Made by a program: the position numbers and the translations under genes | The notes under the pieces: generated by a model | What the model was told of the DNA's origin: nothing | Database searches by the model: none | The model's input: the letters and a program-made list of their open reading frames with translations, nothing else | In this document: in pieces, positions 7,645 through 14,425 of the stretch | Numbering within the stretch: position 1 is the first letter of the stretch | Layout of the letters: each line of letters starts with the position of its first letter | Assembly (NCBI GenBank): GCA_029932545.1 | Contig: JAOZPW010000047.1 | Location: 1-16,951, forward strand | Source of the DNA: Thermoanaerobaculales bacterium | Lineage (GTDB): Bacteria; Acidobacteriota; Thermoanaerobaculia; Thermoanaerobaculales; Sulfomarinibacteraceae | Direction: 5' to 3' | DNA: 16,951 nucleotides

Positions 7645-7698
7645 TTCAATCTAAGCTGAACGAATTTCATCCGCCAGAATCGCTCAGATTAGATTCAA
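7645..7698. repeat. Imperfect long-armed dyad in divergent control region
   Basis: TTCAATCTAAGCTGA (7645-7659) and TCAGATTAGATTCAA (7684-7698) are reverse complements at 13 of 15 positions, separated by 24 nt. Seven A residues follow on the plus strand (7697-7703). The dyad starts 22 nt upstream of the GTG start of the leftward GH172-like gene, so it lies in that gene's promoter or leader. It has no U-tract on either strand and is not a terminator for a neighbouring gene. Confidence 0.5.
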
Positions 7699-7745
7699 AA
7701 AAACCCGTGTGGCCCACTGAAACCACATCCTTCCTTCTTCCCCAA

Positions 7746-7768
7746 TGCGATTTGTTCGACAAATCGCA
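7746..7768. promoter_or_regulatory. Perfect 10-bp inverted repeat, probable operator
   Basis: TGCGATTTGT (7746-7755) and ACAAATCGCA (7759-7768) are exact reverse complements around a 3-nt centre TCG. The dyad lies between the divergent GH172-like gene and the nine-gene operon, centred about 69 nt before the predicted transcription start of the operon. That is a typical distance for an activator site, or for an operator shared by divergent genes. It does not match the Fnr, Crp, Rex or LexA consensus as I know them. No regulator gene is adjacent. Confidence 0.6.
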
Positions 7769-7790
7769 ACTGCATCTCAATAAACGAATC

Positions 7791-7819
7791 TTGATTTAGT
7801 GAAGCGGTTCACATAGAGT
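7791..7819 (+). promoter_or_regulatory. Probable promoter of the nine-gene operon
   Basis: TTGATT (7791-7796) and TAGAGT (7814-7819) are separated by exactly 17 nt, each matching consensus at four of six positions. Transcription would begin near 7826, giving a leader of about 55 nt before the TTG start at 7881. It lies 22 nt downstream of the perfect dyad at 7746-7768. Confidence 0.45.
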
Positions 7820-7869
7820 TTGGTCGGGTTCGTGGCTCGCGATCGGGCCCTGCTCGAGATGTATTCTTC

Positions 7870-7874
7870 AGGAG
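7870..7874 (+). promoter_or_regulatory. Ribosome binding site for a TTG start
   Basis: AGGAG lies 6 nt before the TTG at 7881. It supports this unusual start codon over the in-frame GTG at 7896, which has no ribosome binding site. Confidence 0.75.
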
Positions 7875-7880
7875 ACCACA

Positions 7881-8594
7881 TTGTTCTCACGTCAGGTGAC
7901 AGTTCTCGTCGGCCACTTCGGCAGCGGCAAGACCGAGATAGCTCTCAACGGGGCCCTCGATCTCGCGGCCGATGGCGTGGCGGTGACCCTGGCGGACCTT
8001 GACGTCGTCAAACCCTATTTTCGCTCCCGTTCGGCCCGCTACATCCTGGCCGAGGCAGGCGTGCGATTGATCGCACCCGAGGGCGAAAACGTCTACGCCG
8101 ACCTGCCGATCATCGTGCCGCAGGTTCGGGACATCCTGCGTCGACCCCGGGGCAAGGTCATTTTGGACGTCGGTGGCGACGGCAGCGGCGCTCGGGTGTT
8201 GGGCTCCCTGACTGACGTTCTGCCGACGACAAATATCGAAATCCTGGTAGTGCTGAATTTCTCCCGGCCCTCGACACCGGATGTGGCGGGGGCAATAGCG
8301 ATGGTCCACGAGATCGAGGCTGTTGCCCGCGTGAGGGTCACCGGCCTGGTCTCCAATACCCATCTGATGGAAGAGACCACCCCGGAGATCATTTCAGAAG
8401 GCGCCCGCCTGGCAGTCGAAACCGGCACCGCTCTGGACCTGCCCGTCGTCGCCGCCGCTATTCACGAAGATATGGCTGCCTCGGTCAACAGCGATCTTGG
8501 GTGCCCGACATTCATCTTGAAACGTATCGTCAAACCACCATTTGAGGTGCAACCACAGCGGAAGACCGTTGGCCCGCTGTTCGTATTGAACTGA
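7881..8594 (+). CDS. P-loop NTPase, CobB/MinD-like, first gene of the operon
   Basis: This is a 237-residue cytosolic protein with Walker A GHFGSGKT (11-18) and a Walker B-like segment KVILDVGGDGSG (92-103). The conserved-looking stretch LADLDVVKPYFRSR (37-50) follows the first strand-helix unit. The Walker A is the ordinary GxxGxGKT type, not the deviant KGGxxK form of MinD/ParA, although the overall pattern resembles the SIMIBI-class cobyrinate synthase/MinD group. The start is a TTG with AGGAG 6 nt upstream. Its stop is 11 nt before the ferredoxin gene, so it is cotranscribed with the oxidoreductase. From memory, similar ATPases occur at the head of other 2-oxoacid oxidoreductase operons. 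Its role is not known to me; assembly of clusters or of the complex, or regulation, are possibilities by context only. Confidence 0.85.
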   Translation: MFSRQVTVLVGHFGSGKTEIALNGALDLAADGVAVTLADLDVVKPYFRSRSARYILAEAGVRLIAPEGENVYADLPIIVPQVRDILRRPRGKVILDVGGDGSGARVLGSLTDVLPTTNIEILVVLNFSRPSTPDVAGAIAMVHEIEAVARVRVTGLVSNTHLMEETTPEIISEGARLAVETGTALDLPVVAAAIHEDMAASVNSDLGCPTFILKRIVKPPFEVQPQRKTVGPLFVLN

Positions 8595-8605
8595 AAGGAG
8601 TTGTC

Positions 8606-8839
8606 GTGTCACACATTTTGATCGAACCAGATCAATGCAAGGGATGCGAGCTGTGCGTTAACGCCTGCCCGCAACAAATCCTGGGCATGACGAAGAAGAT
8701 CAACTCAAAAGGCTATTTCTATGCCGAAGTTGCCGAACCGATGCGGTGCATCGGGTGTCGGCTGTGTTGCATCACCTGTCCCGACATGGCCATCACCATG
8801 GAGGTCCACGGCACGATGTACCACTACTTCGCGTACTAA
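8606..8839 (+). CDS. vorD: 2-oxoacid:ferredoxin oxidoreductase, delta (ferredoxin) subunit
   Basis: The 77-residue protein has two [4Fe-4S] motifs: CKGCELCVNACP beginning at Cys11, and CIGCRLCCITCP in the second half. This is the small ferredoxin-like subunit that carries electrons out of a four-subunit 2-oxoacid oxidoreductase. The C-terminal GTMYHYFAY tail is typical of this subunit rather than of free ferredoxins. It starts at a GTG with AAAGGAG (8594-8600) 5 nt upstream, overlapping the stop of the preceding gene. The next gene follows after 11 nt. Whether the enzyme uses branched-chain ketoacids (Vor) or 2-oxoglutarate (Kor) cannot be decided from this subunit. Confidence 0.92.
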   Translation: MSHILIEPDQCKGCELCVNACPQQILGMTKKINSKGYFYAEVAEPMRCIGCRLCCITCPDMAITMEVHGTMYHYFAY

Positions 8840-8850
8840 AGGGGGGTGTG

Positions 8851-9939
8851 ATGGCTAAGAAATTGATGAAGGGCTCTGAGGCCATTGGTGAGGCCGCCGT
8901 GCAAGCGGGCTGTCACCTCTTCTTCGGCTACCCGATCACGCCACAAAACGAAATTCCGGAATACCTCTCCTCACGCCTGCCCCAGGTCGGCGGCACCTTT
9001 GTCCAGGCGGAAAGCGAGGTGGCCTCGATCAACATGCTCTACGGCGCCGCCGGCGCTGGAGAACGCGTAATGACCTCGTCCTCGTCTCCCGGCATCTCGT
9101 TAATGGCCGAGGGCATCTCCTACTGCGCCGGAGCTAAATTACCGGTGGTCATCGTCAACATCATGCGCGCGGGACCCGGCCTCGGCGGCATCCTGCCCGC
9201 GCAGGCGGACTATTTCCAGGCGACCAAGGGCCTGGCCCATGGGGACTTCCGAGTCTTGGTTCTGGCGCCCTGGTCGATACAAGAAGCGGCCGACCTCGTA
9301 CAGGACGCCTTCGACTTGGCGGACTATTACCGCAACCCGGTGATGGTTGTCGGCGACGGTTTGATCGGCCAGATGATGGAGCCGGTCGAATTCTACGAGG
9401 ACCGCAAACCGATCAAGGAGCTGCCGCCCAAGACCTGGGCCTCGACCGGCTGGAAGCGCGATCGCCCCAAGGCGATCATCAACTCCCTTTTTCTCGACCC
9501 GGCGGAGTTGGAACAGCACAATTTCGATCTCAAGAAGAAATACGACTTGATGGAACGTGACGAGGTGCGGTTCGCTACCTACGGGTCGGTGGACTCGGCA
9601 GACGTGGTCATCATCGCTTACGGCACAGTTGCCCGGGTCTGTCTCTCGGCAATCGAGGCTCTCGAAGAAGACGGCATCAAGGTTGCGATGGTCCGGCCGA
9701 TCACGTTGTGGCCTTATCCCTACGAGGCCGTTCGCGAGGTCGCCGCCAAGGCCAAGGACATCCTGGTCGTTGAACTTTCGACGGGCCAGATGATCGAAGA
9801 CGTGCGTTTGGCCCTTCAGCGCCCACGACCAATCCACTTCCACTGCCGGCTCGGCGGCATGCTGGTCAGCCCCGAGGAAGTGATCGCCAAGGTCAAGGCG
9901 ATCAAGGCGGGCGAGAGCGAGGCGATGCATTATGCCTGA
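8851..9939 (+). CDS. vorB: 2-oxoacid:ferredoxin oxidoreductase, alpha subunit (VorB type)
   Basis: The 362-residue subunit holds the pyrimidine-binding and transketolase C-terminal domains of a CoA-dependent 2-oxoacid oxidoreductase, which converts a 2-oxoacid plus CoA to acyl-CoA and CO2 while reducing ferredoxin. Signatures are GYPITPQNEIPEYL (26-39), QAESEVASINMLYG, RVMTSSSSPGISLMAEG and NIMRAGPGLGGILPAQADYF. The C-terminal domain contains VIIAYGTVAR and VAMVRPITLWPYP. This wording is closest in my memory to the VorB group (3-methyl-2-oxobutanoate), which overlaps with 2-oxoglutarate enzymes, so the substrate is inferred. The start ATG at 8851 follows a G-rich AAAGGGGGG; a GTG directly before it is an equivalent alternative. 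The gene overlaps the beta subunit by 8 nt. Confidence 0.93.
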   Translation: MAKKLMKGSEAIGEAAVQAGCHLFFGYPITPQNEIPEYLSSRLPQVGGTFVQAESEVASINMLYGAAGAGERVMTSSSSPGISLMAEGISYCAGAKLPVVIVNIMRAGPGLGGILPAQADYFQATKGLAHGDFRVLVLAPWSIQEAADLVQDAFDLADYYRNPVMVVGDGLIGQMMEPVEFYEDRKPIKELPPKTWASTGWKRDRPKAIINSLFLDPAELEQHNFDLKKKYDLMERDEVRFATYGSVDSADVVIIAYGTVARVCLSAIEALEEDGIKVAMVRPITLWPYPYEAVREVAAKAKDILVVELSTGQMIEDVRLALQRPRPIHFHCRLGGMLVSPEEVIAKVKAIKAGESEAMHYA

Positions 9940-10705
9940 AGCAGTCTTTGTCCGACCCGACAGCCTGACCGATGTGCAAACGCACTACTGCCCGGGCTGC
10001 ACCCACGGTATCATCCACCGGCTGGTCGCCGAGGTGATCGACGAACTGGGTATTCGTGATCGAACAGTCGGCATTGCCCCGGTTGGATGTTCCGTCTTGG
10101 CCTACAACTACTTCGACTGCGATTTCCACGAAGCGGCCCACGGCCGCGCGCCCGCGGTCGCAACCGGCATCAAAAGGGCACGCCCCGACCTGGCGGTCTT
10201 CGCCTACCAGGGTGACGGCGATTTGGCCTCGATCGGTATGGCGGAGATCGTGCACTGTGCCAACCGCGGTGAGAAAGTCACCGTCGTCTTCGTCAACAAT
10301 GCCATCTACGGTATGACCGGAGGCCAGATGGCGCCGACGACGATGCCGGGGCAGTCGGCCACAACCTGCCAAATGGGCCGCGACGTTGAACTGGCCGGAT
10401 ACCCAATCCGTGTCGCAGAACTGATTTCGACGCTGCGCACACCGGCATTCGTCGCCCGTGCCTCGTCACACTCGCCATTGGCTGCGGTCAACGCCAAGGA
10501 GATGCTGCGCCGGGCCTTCAAGTACCAGGTCGAGGGGCGCTGCTTCTCGATGGTCGAAATACTCTCCACCTGCCCGACCAACTGGGGACTGACCCCAGCC
10601 GAGTCAACCAAGTGGCTTGAAAAAACCATGCTGCCCTACTACCCGCTGGGCGTGTTCAAGACCCCGGACGGTGACGACCGCGCGCCGCTGCCGAGAAAGC
10701 CGTAA
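9932..10705 (+). CDS. vorA: 2-oxoacid:ferredoxin oxidoreductase, beta (TPP-binding) subunit
   Basis: The 257-residue subunit binds thiamine pyrophosphate and one [4Fe-4S] cluster. The TPP/Mg motif runs from GDGD (94-97) to NNAIYGMTGGQMAPTT (122-137). The cluster ligands are probably Cys20 and Cys23 (YCPGCTHG), Cys53 (PVGCSV) and Cys214 (STCPTNWG), the usual four positions in this family. Electrons from the TPP intermediate pass through this cluster to the delta subunit. The start overlaps the end of the alpha gene by 8 nt, and the gamma gene begins 10 nt after the stop. All catalytic motifs are intact. Confidence 0.94.
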   Translation: MPEAVFVRPDSLTDVQTHYCPGCTHGIIHRLVAEVIDELGIRDRTVGIAPVGCSVLAYNYFDCDFHEAAHGRAPAVATGIKRARPDLAVFAYQGDGDLASIGMAEIVHCANRGEKVTVVFVNNAIYGMTGGQMAPTTMPGQSATTCQMGRDVELAGYPIRVAELISTLRTPAFVARASSHSPLAAVNAKEMLRRAFKYQVEGRCFSMVEILSTCPTNWGLTPAESTKWLEKTMLPYYPLGVFKTPDGDDRAPLPRKP

Positions 10706-10715
10706 GGAGGCCCTC

Positions 10716-11285
10716 ATGCAGAATGACGTAATCATGGCGGGCTTCGGAGGCCAGGGCATCCTATTGATCGGCAAGATGTTGGCCTACGCCGGCATGCACG
10801 AGGGCAAAGAAGTCTCCTGGCTGCCCTCATACGGACCCGAGATGCGCGGCGGCACCTGCAACTGCACTGTGGTGATCTCGGACAAGCCGGTGGGCTCCCC
10901 GGTCATCCAAAGTCCCGGAGCGATTCTGGCGATGAACTTGCCGTCGCTCGAGAAATTCGAAGCCGACGTCCGGCCCGGTGGCTTCTTGCTGATAAATACC
11001 TCGTTGATCAAACAGAAATCTGAACGAGACGACATCACAGTGATCGATGTTCCGGCCAACAAGATTGCCCAGGACCTTGGCAATCCGCGCGGCGCCAACA
11101 TGGTCGCCCTGGGCGCCTATGTCGGGGCCACCGGAGCGGTATCGCTGGAGCAGGTCGAAGCGGTCGTCAGGGAGACCTTTGCCGCCAAGCCATCGGTGAT
11201 CGACGTCAACCTCGAAGTACTGCATAAGGGCTATGACCTCGGCCGCGAGCACGCGGCGCCTACTGCTGAGGAGGCTGCCTCATGA
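10716..11285 (+). CDS. vorC: 2-oxoacid:ferredoxin oxidoreductase, gamma subunit
   Basis: The 189-residue subunit contributes to CoA binding. It opens with DVIMAGFGGQGILLIGKMLA, the hallmark of the gamma domain, followed by WLPSYGPEMRGGTCNCTVVIS and the late GANMVALGAYVGATG. The start ATG at 10716 has AAGGAGG (10704-10710) 5 nt upstream; the open frame extends further 5' but without family similarity. Its TGA overlaps the ATG of the NuoE-like gene (ATGA), which ties the ketoacid oxidoreductase half of the operon to the diaphorase half by translational coupling. Confidence 0.94.
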   Translation: MQNDVIMAGFGGQGILLIGKMLAYAGMHEGKEVSWLPSYGPEMRGGTCNCTVVISDKPVGSPVIQSPGAILAMNLPSLEKFEADVRPGGFLLINTSLIKQKSERDDITVIDVPANKIAQDLGNPRGANMVALGAYVGATGAVSLEQVEAVVRETFAAKPSVIDVNLEVLHKGYDLGREHAAPTAEEAAS

Positions 11286-11770
11286 CTCAGGAGTATTGTG
11301 CCGTGGACCTGGGCCCGGTCGCAGAGATTCTCAAAGACTACCCCCCAGAAGAGGCTTCGCTGATCCAGGTCTTGCAGGACGTACACCGGGCCTACAACTA
11401 CTTACCCTGCGATGTACTCGGTACCGTTGCCAAGACCCTGAATGTGCCGCTGGCCAAGGTCTTTTCGGTCTCGACTTTCTACAAGGCCTTTTCCCTCGAA
11501 CCGCAGGGTGACACGATCATCAAGATCTGCGTCGGTACCGCATGCCATATTCGCGGGGCCGGCCAACTGGTCGAAGAACTCGAGCGGAAACTGGGCGTCG
11601 GCCCCGATCAGACGACCGAGGATAGAAAATTTACTGTCAAGACTGTCAACTGCGTCGGCGCCTGCGCAATGGCACCTGTGATGATCGTCGGCGAGACCTA
11701 CCACGGAAGCGCCAAACCCGCTCGGATTGGCAAGTTTCTGGCGGAAGCGGAGGTTGATCATGCAGATTGA
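11282..11770 (+). CDS. NuoE/HoxE-like [2Fe-2S] subunit
   Basis: The 162-residue protein has an N-terminal helical part (DYPPEEASLIQVLQDVHRAY) and a thioredoxin-like [2Fe-2S] domain with ligands Cys83, Cys88, Cys124 and Cys128 (CVGTACH, CVGACAMAP). This is the NuoE / HoxE / HndA / HydC-type subunit of NAD(P)H-linked diaphorase modules, where it sits beside the flavin subunit. GAGGAGG lies 7 nt before the ATG. It overlaps vorC by 4 nt and the NuoF-like gene by 11 nt. No complex I membrane genes are present, so a soluble complex is implied. Confidence 0.92.
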   Translation: MTQEYCAVDLGPVAEILKDYPPEEASLIQVLQDVHRAYNYLPCDVLGTVAKTLNVPLAKVFSVSTFYKAFSLEPQGDTIIKICVGTACHIRGAGQLVEELERKLGVGPDQTTEDRKFTVKTVNCVGACAMAPVMIVGETYHGSAKPARIGKFLAEAEVDHAD

Positions 11771-13649
11771 GTCAAAGGCCGCTTTCGAGAGCCTCCAGAC
11801 TGAAAGCCGAGCGCGACACGCTGACGCCCAGGCAGAGATCCATGTCTGTTGCGGCACCGGTTGCCTGGCCAACGGATCAAAGGCCGTCGCCGAGGCTTTC
11901 GCTGCCGAAGCAGAAAAGAGGAATAGAAACGGAGGCCCCAAGCTGGTTGTCAAGCCAACCGGGTGCCACGGATTCTGCGAACGCGGGCCGTTGGTAGCCT
12001 TCAAGCCCTCGGGTTTGCTCTATACCAAGGTCAAGGCGGCAGCGGTTTCCGAAGTGGTCGAGAAAACCGTTGAGGGCGGCGAAATTCTCTCACGCTTCCT
12101 CTACAAGGACCCGACCGACAAAAGTCGAATCGAGCAGTACGCCGATATCCCGTTCTACAAACACCAGAACCGCGTCGCGATGCGGAACATCGGTCTGATC
12201 GACCCGACCGACATTCTTGATGCCGTTGCCGAGGGGGCCTACTCCGGTTTGGCCAAGGCACTTTTCGAGATGGATCCGGACCGGGTGATCGACGAGGTCG
12301 AGACCTCCGGACTGAGGGGCCGCGGTGGCGCCGGTTTCAACACAGCCCGCAAGTGGCGTTCCTGCAAGAAGGCCGAAGGAGATCGGCGATTCGTCCTGTG
12401 CAACGGTGACGAGGGTGATCCCGGCGCGTTCAAGGATCGCTCGATCATGGAAGGCGATCCCCACTCGGTCATCGAAGGTTTGATCATCGGCGCCTATGCC
12501 CTCGGCGCCCACGAAGGCTTTATTTACGTGCGCGACGAGTATCCGTTGGCGATCGTCAATCTTATGATCGCCCTCGAGCAGGCGCGGGCCTTCGGCCTGT
12601 TGGGCGCCAACATCCTCGGCACGGGCTTCGATTTTGACATCAAGATCTCCCGCGGTGGCGGGGCATTCGTCTGTGGCGAAAGTTCGGCCTTGATGCTCTC
12701 GATCGCCGGCAAGGTCGGCGAGCCGCGTGCCAAGTACGTGCACTCGACCGCCAAGGGCCTCTTCGACCTGCCGACCGTACTCAACAACGTCGAGACCTGG
12801 GCCAACATCGGCGCGATCATTGACAAGGGCGGCACATGGTACGCCTCGCTGGGCACCGAAAAATCGAAGGGCACCAAGGCCTTTTCTCTGGTTGGCAAGG
12901 TCAAGAACACCGGCCTGATCGAGCTGGAGATGGGCACGACCCTTCGTCATATCATCTTCGACATCGGCGGAGGAACCCTCGGCGATCGGCCTTTCAAGGC
13001 CGTGCAGACCGGCGGGCCTTCCGGCGGCTGCATCCCTGAGCACCTGTTGGACCTACCGGTTGATTTCGAGAAACTGACCGAAGCGGGTTCGATGATGGGC
13101 TCGGGCGGCATGATCGTCATGGACGATCGTACCTGCATGGTCGACGTCGCCCGCTACTTCCTGGCTTTTCTGATTGAGGAGAGCTGCGGCAAGTGCACCC
13201 CCTGCCGAGAAGGCCTGCGCCAGATGCTGGTGATCTACAACGACCTGGTCGAGGGCCGGGGCAAAAACGGCGACATCGAGCGCATCGAGCGCCTGGCCAA
13301 GGCCATGCAACTGGGATCCCTGTGCGAGTTGGGCAAGAGTGCGCCCAACCCGGTGTTGTCGACCTTGCGCTACTTCCGGGACGAGTACGAAGCTCACATC
13401 AACGATAAGGCCTGTCCTGCGGGCATGTGCCGCGAGCTGACCGCCTACCGCATTTTAGAAGATCTCTGCGGCGGCTGCCACGCCTGCGTCAAGGTCTGTC
13501 CGGTCGATTGCATTGCCGGCGAACCCAAGAGCCTCCACGTCATAGACCATGAGGCCTGCATCTCTTGTGGCGCATGCTTCGACGTCTGTCCCGATGAGGC
13601 GATTGTGACCTTTCCCAAGAACACACTGTTTGAAACGGAGGTGGTCTGA
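11760..13649 (+). CDS. NuoF/HydB-like flavin and NAD(P)H-binding subunit
   Basis: The 629-residue protein has the full HydB/HndC domain order. Residues 26-80 are a thioredoxin-like [2Fe-2S] domain (Cys30 or 31, Cys35, Cys69, Cys73). The FMN and NAD(P)H core has GLRGRGGAGFNTARKW (184-199) and CNGDEGDPGAFKDR (214-227). The N3-type [4Fe-4S] site is ESCGKCTPCREG with Cys476, 479, 482 and 522. The KACPAGMC stretch (550-557) and two C-terminal [4Fe-4S] motifs (Cys570-580 and Cys600-610) follow. It would exchange hydride with NAD(P)H and electrons with the other clusters. Two core motifs depart from the forms I recall: GEETAL is GESSAL (306-311), and the RPPFPA region reads YVHSTA (326-331). GGAGG is 6 nt before the ATG. 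Flavin-based bifurcation is known for relatives but not shown here. Confidence 0.92.
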   Translation: MQIESKAAFESLQTESRARHADAQAEIHVCCGTGCLANGSKAVAEAFAAEAEKRNRNGGPKLVVKPTGCHGFCERGPLVAFKPSGLLYTKVKAAAVSEVVEKTVEGGEILSRFLYKDPTDKSRIEQYADIPFYKHQNRVAMRNIGLIDPTDILDAVAEGAYSGLAKALFEMDPDRVIDEVETSGLRGRGGAGFNTARKWRSCKKAEGDRRFVLCNGDEGDPGAFKDRSIMEGDPHSVIEGLIIGAYALGAHEGFIYVRDEYPLAIVNLMIALEQARAFGLLGANILGTGFDFDIKISRGGGAFVCGESSALMLSIAGKVGEPRAKYVHSTAKGLFDLPTVLNNVETWANIGAIIDKGGTWYASLGTEKSKGTKAFSLVGKVKNTGLIELEMGTTLRHIIFDIGGGTLGDRPFKAVQTGGPSGGCIPEHLLDLPVDFEKLTEAGSMMGSGGMIVMDDRTCMVDVARYFLAFLIEESCGKCTPCREGLRQMLVIYNDLVEGRGKNGDIERIERLAKAMQLGSLCELGKSAPNPVLSTLRYFRDEYEAHINDKACPAGMCRELTAYRILEDLCGGCHACVKVCPVDCIAGEPKSLHVIDHEACISCGACFDVCPDEAIVTFPKNTLFETEVV

Positions 13650-14425
13650 TGCCCACCCTCATCATTGACGGCAAGAAGGTGGTTGCGGCCGAGGGTTCGA
13701 CCATCCTCGAAGCAGCCCGCACTGCCGGCGTTGACATTCCAACCCTGTGCCACCATGACGGGCTCGAGCCCTGGGGTGGATGCAGACTGTGCATCGTTGA
13801 CCTCTGGCAGCCAGGCTGGGACGAAGACTGGTTCAAGCTGGTCACCTCGTGCAATCACCCGGCCGAAGACGGCATGCGCATTTTCACCAAGAGTCAAAGA
13901 GTCGTCGAGACCCGTGGCGTCGTGCTCGATCTCCTTCTGGCTCGCTGCCCCGACGCACCTTTGATCCAAGATCTGGCGGCAGAATACGGCATCGAAGAAA
14001 CGACCTATGCCCCACGGGAGGAGCCTGACGATTGCATCCTCTGCGCTCTGTGCACCAGGGTCTGCGACCATCTGGATATCGCCGCAATCTCCACCGTCAA
14101 CCGAGGTGCCGGCAAAGAAGTGGCGCCACCCTTTCATGAGGCGCCGCCGGACTGCATCGGCTGCCTGGCCTGCGCCGAGGTCTGCCCGACCGGATGCATC
14201 CCATACGAGACCTCGAATGTCCGACGCTCAATCTGGGGCAAGGACTTCGAGATGCTCCGCGACCCCGCCACCGGCCAGGCCGTCATCACCAAGGCGCAGG
14301 CTGAGTTCTTCGCCGGACGTGGCGGCGTTCCAGGTGAGTACTTCGAAACCTCGGATACGAGCAAAAGACGCGAGATGGCCAAGAAATTCGTCTCGCTGCA
14401 GATTCTCGAGCAAGGACAATCATGA
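13649..14425 (+). CDS. NuoG/HoxU-like iron-sulfur subunit
   Basis: The 258-residue protein corresponds to the N-terminal electron-relay part of NuoG, like HoxU. A plant-type [2Fe-2S] domain has Cys34, Cys45, Cys48 and Cys68. Two [4Fe-4S] motifs follow: Cys129, 132, 135, 139 (CILCALCTRVC) and Cys169, 172, 175, 179 (CIGCLACAEVCP). Between them, NuoG, HoxU and HydA relatives normally carry a His-Cys [4Fe-4S] motif (HxxxCxxCxxxxxC). Here that segment reads LLLARCPDAPLIQDLAAEYG with a single Cys100, so the cluster is probably absent. There is no molybdopterin domain and no H-cluster domain. GGAGG lies 7 nt upstream; the start overlaps the preceding stop by 1 nt (TGATG) and the end overlaps the ferredoxin gene by 4 nt. 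Confidence 0.88.
   Translation: MPTLIIDGKKVVAAEGSTILEAARTAGVDIPTLCHHDGLEPWGGCRLCIVDLWQPGWDEDWFKLVTSCNHPAEDGMRIFTKSQRVVETRGVVLDLLLARCPDAPLIQDLAAEYGIEETTYAPREEPDDCILCALCTRVCDHLDIAAISTVNRGAGKEVAPPFHEAPPDCIGCLACAEVCPTGCIPYETSNVRRSIWGKDFEMLRDPATGQAVITKAQAEFFAGRGGVPGEYFETSDTSKRREMAKKFVSLQILEQGQS

Noticed and set aside
11282..14425. Respiratory complex I (nuo) operon fragment
   Set aside because: No membrane subunits or quinone-module genes are present, the NuoF-like protein has the HydB-type extra ferredoxin domain, and the NuoG-like protein lacks the molybdopterin-fold part. A soluble diaphorase fits better.
13649..14425. [FeFe]-hydrogenase catalytic subunit (HydA/HndD)
   Set aside because: The protein ends after the two [4Fe-4S] motifs and has none of the H-cluster cysteine motifs.
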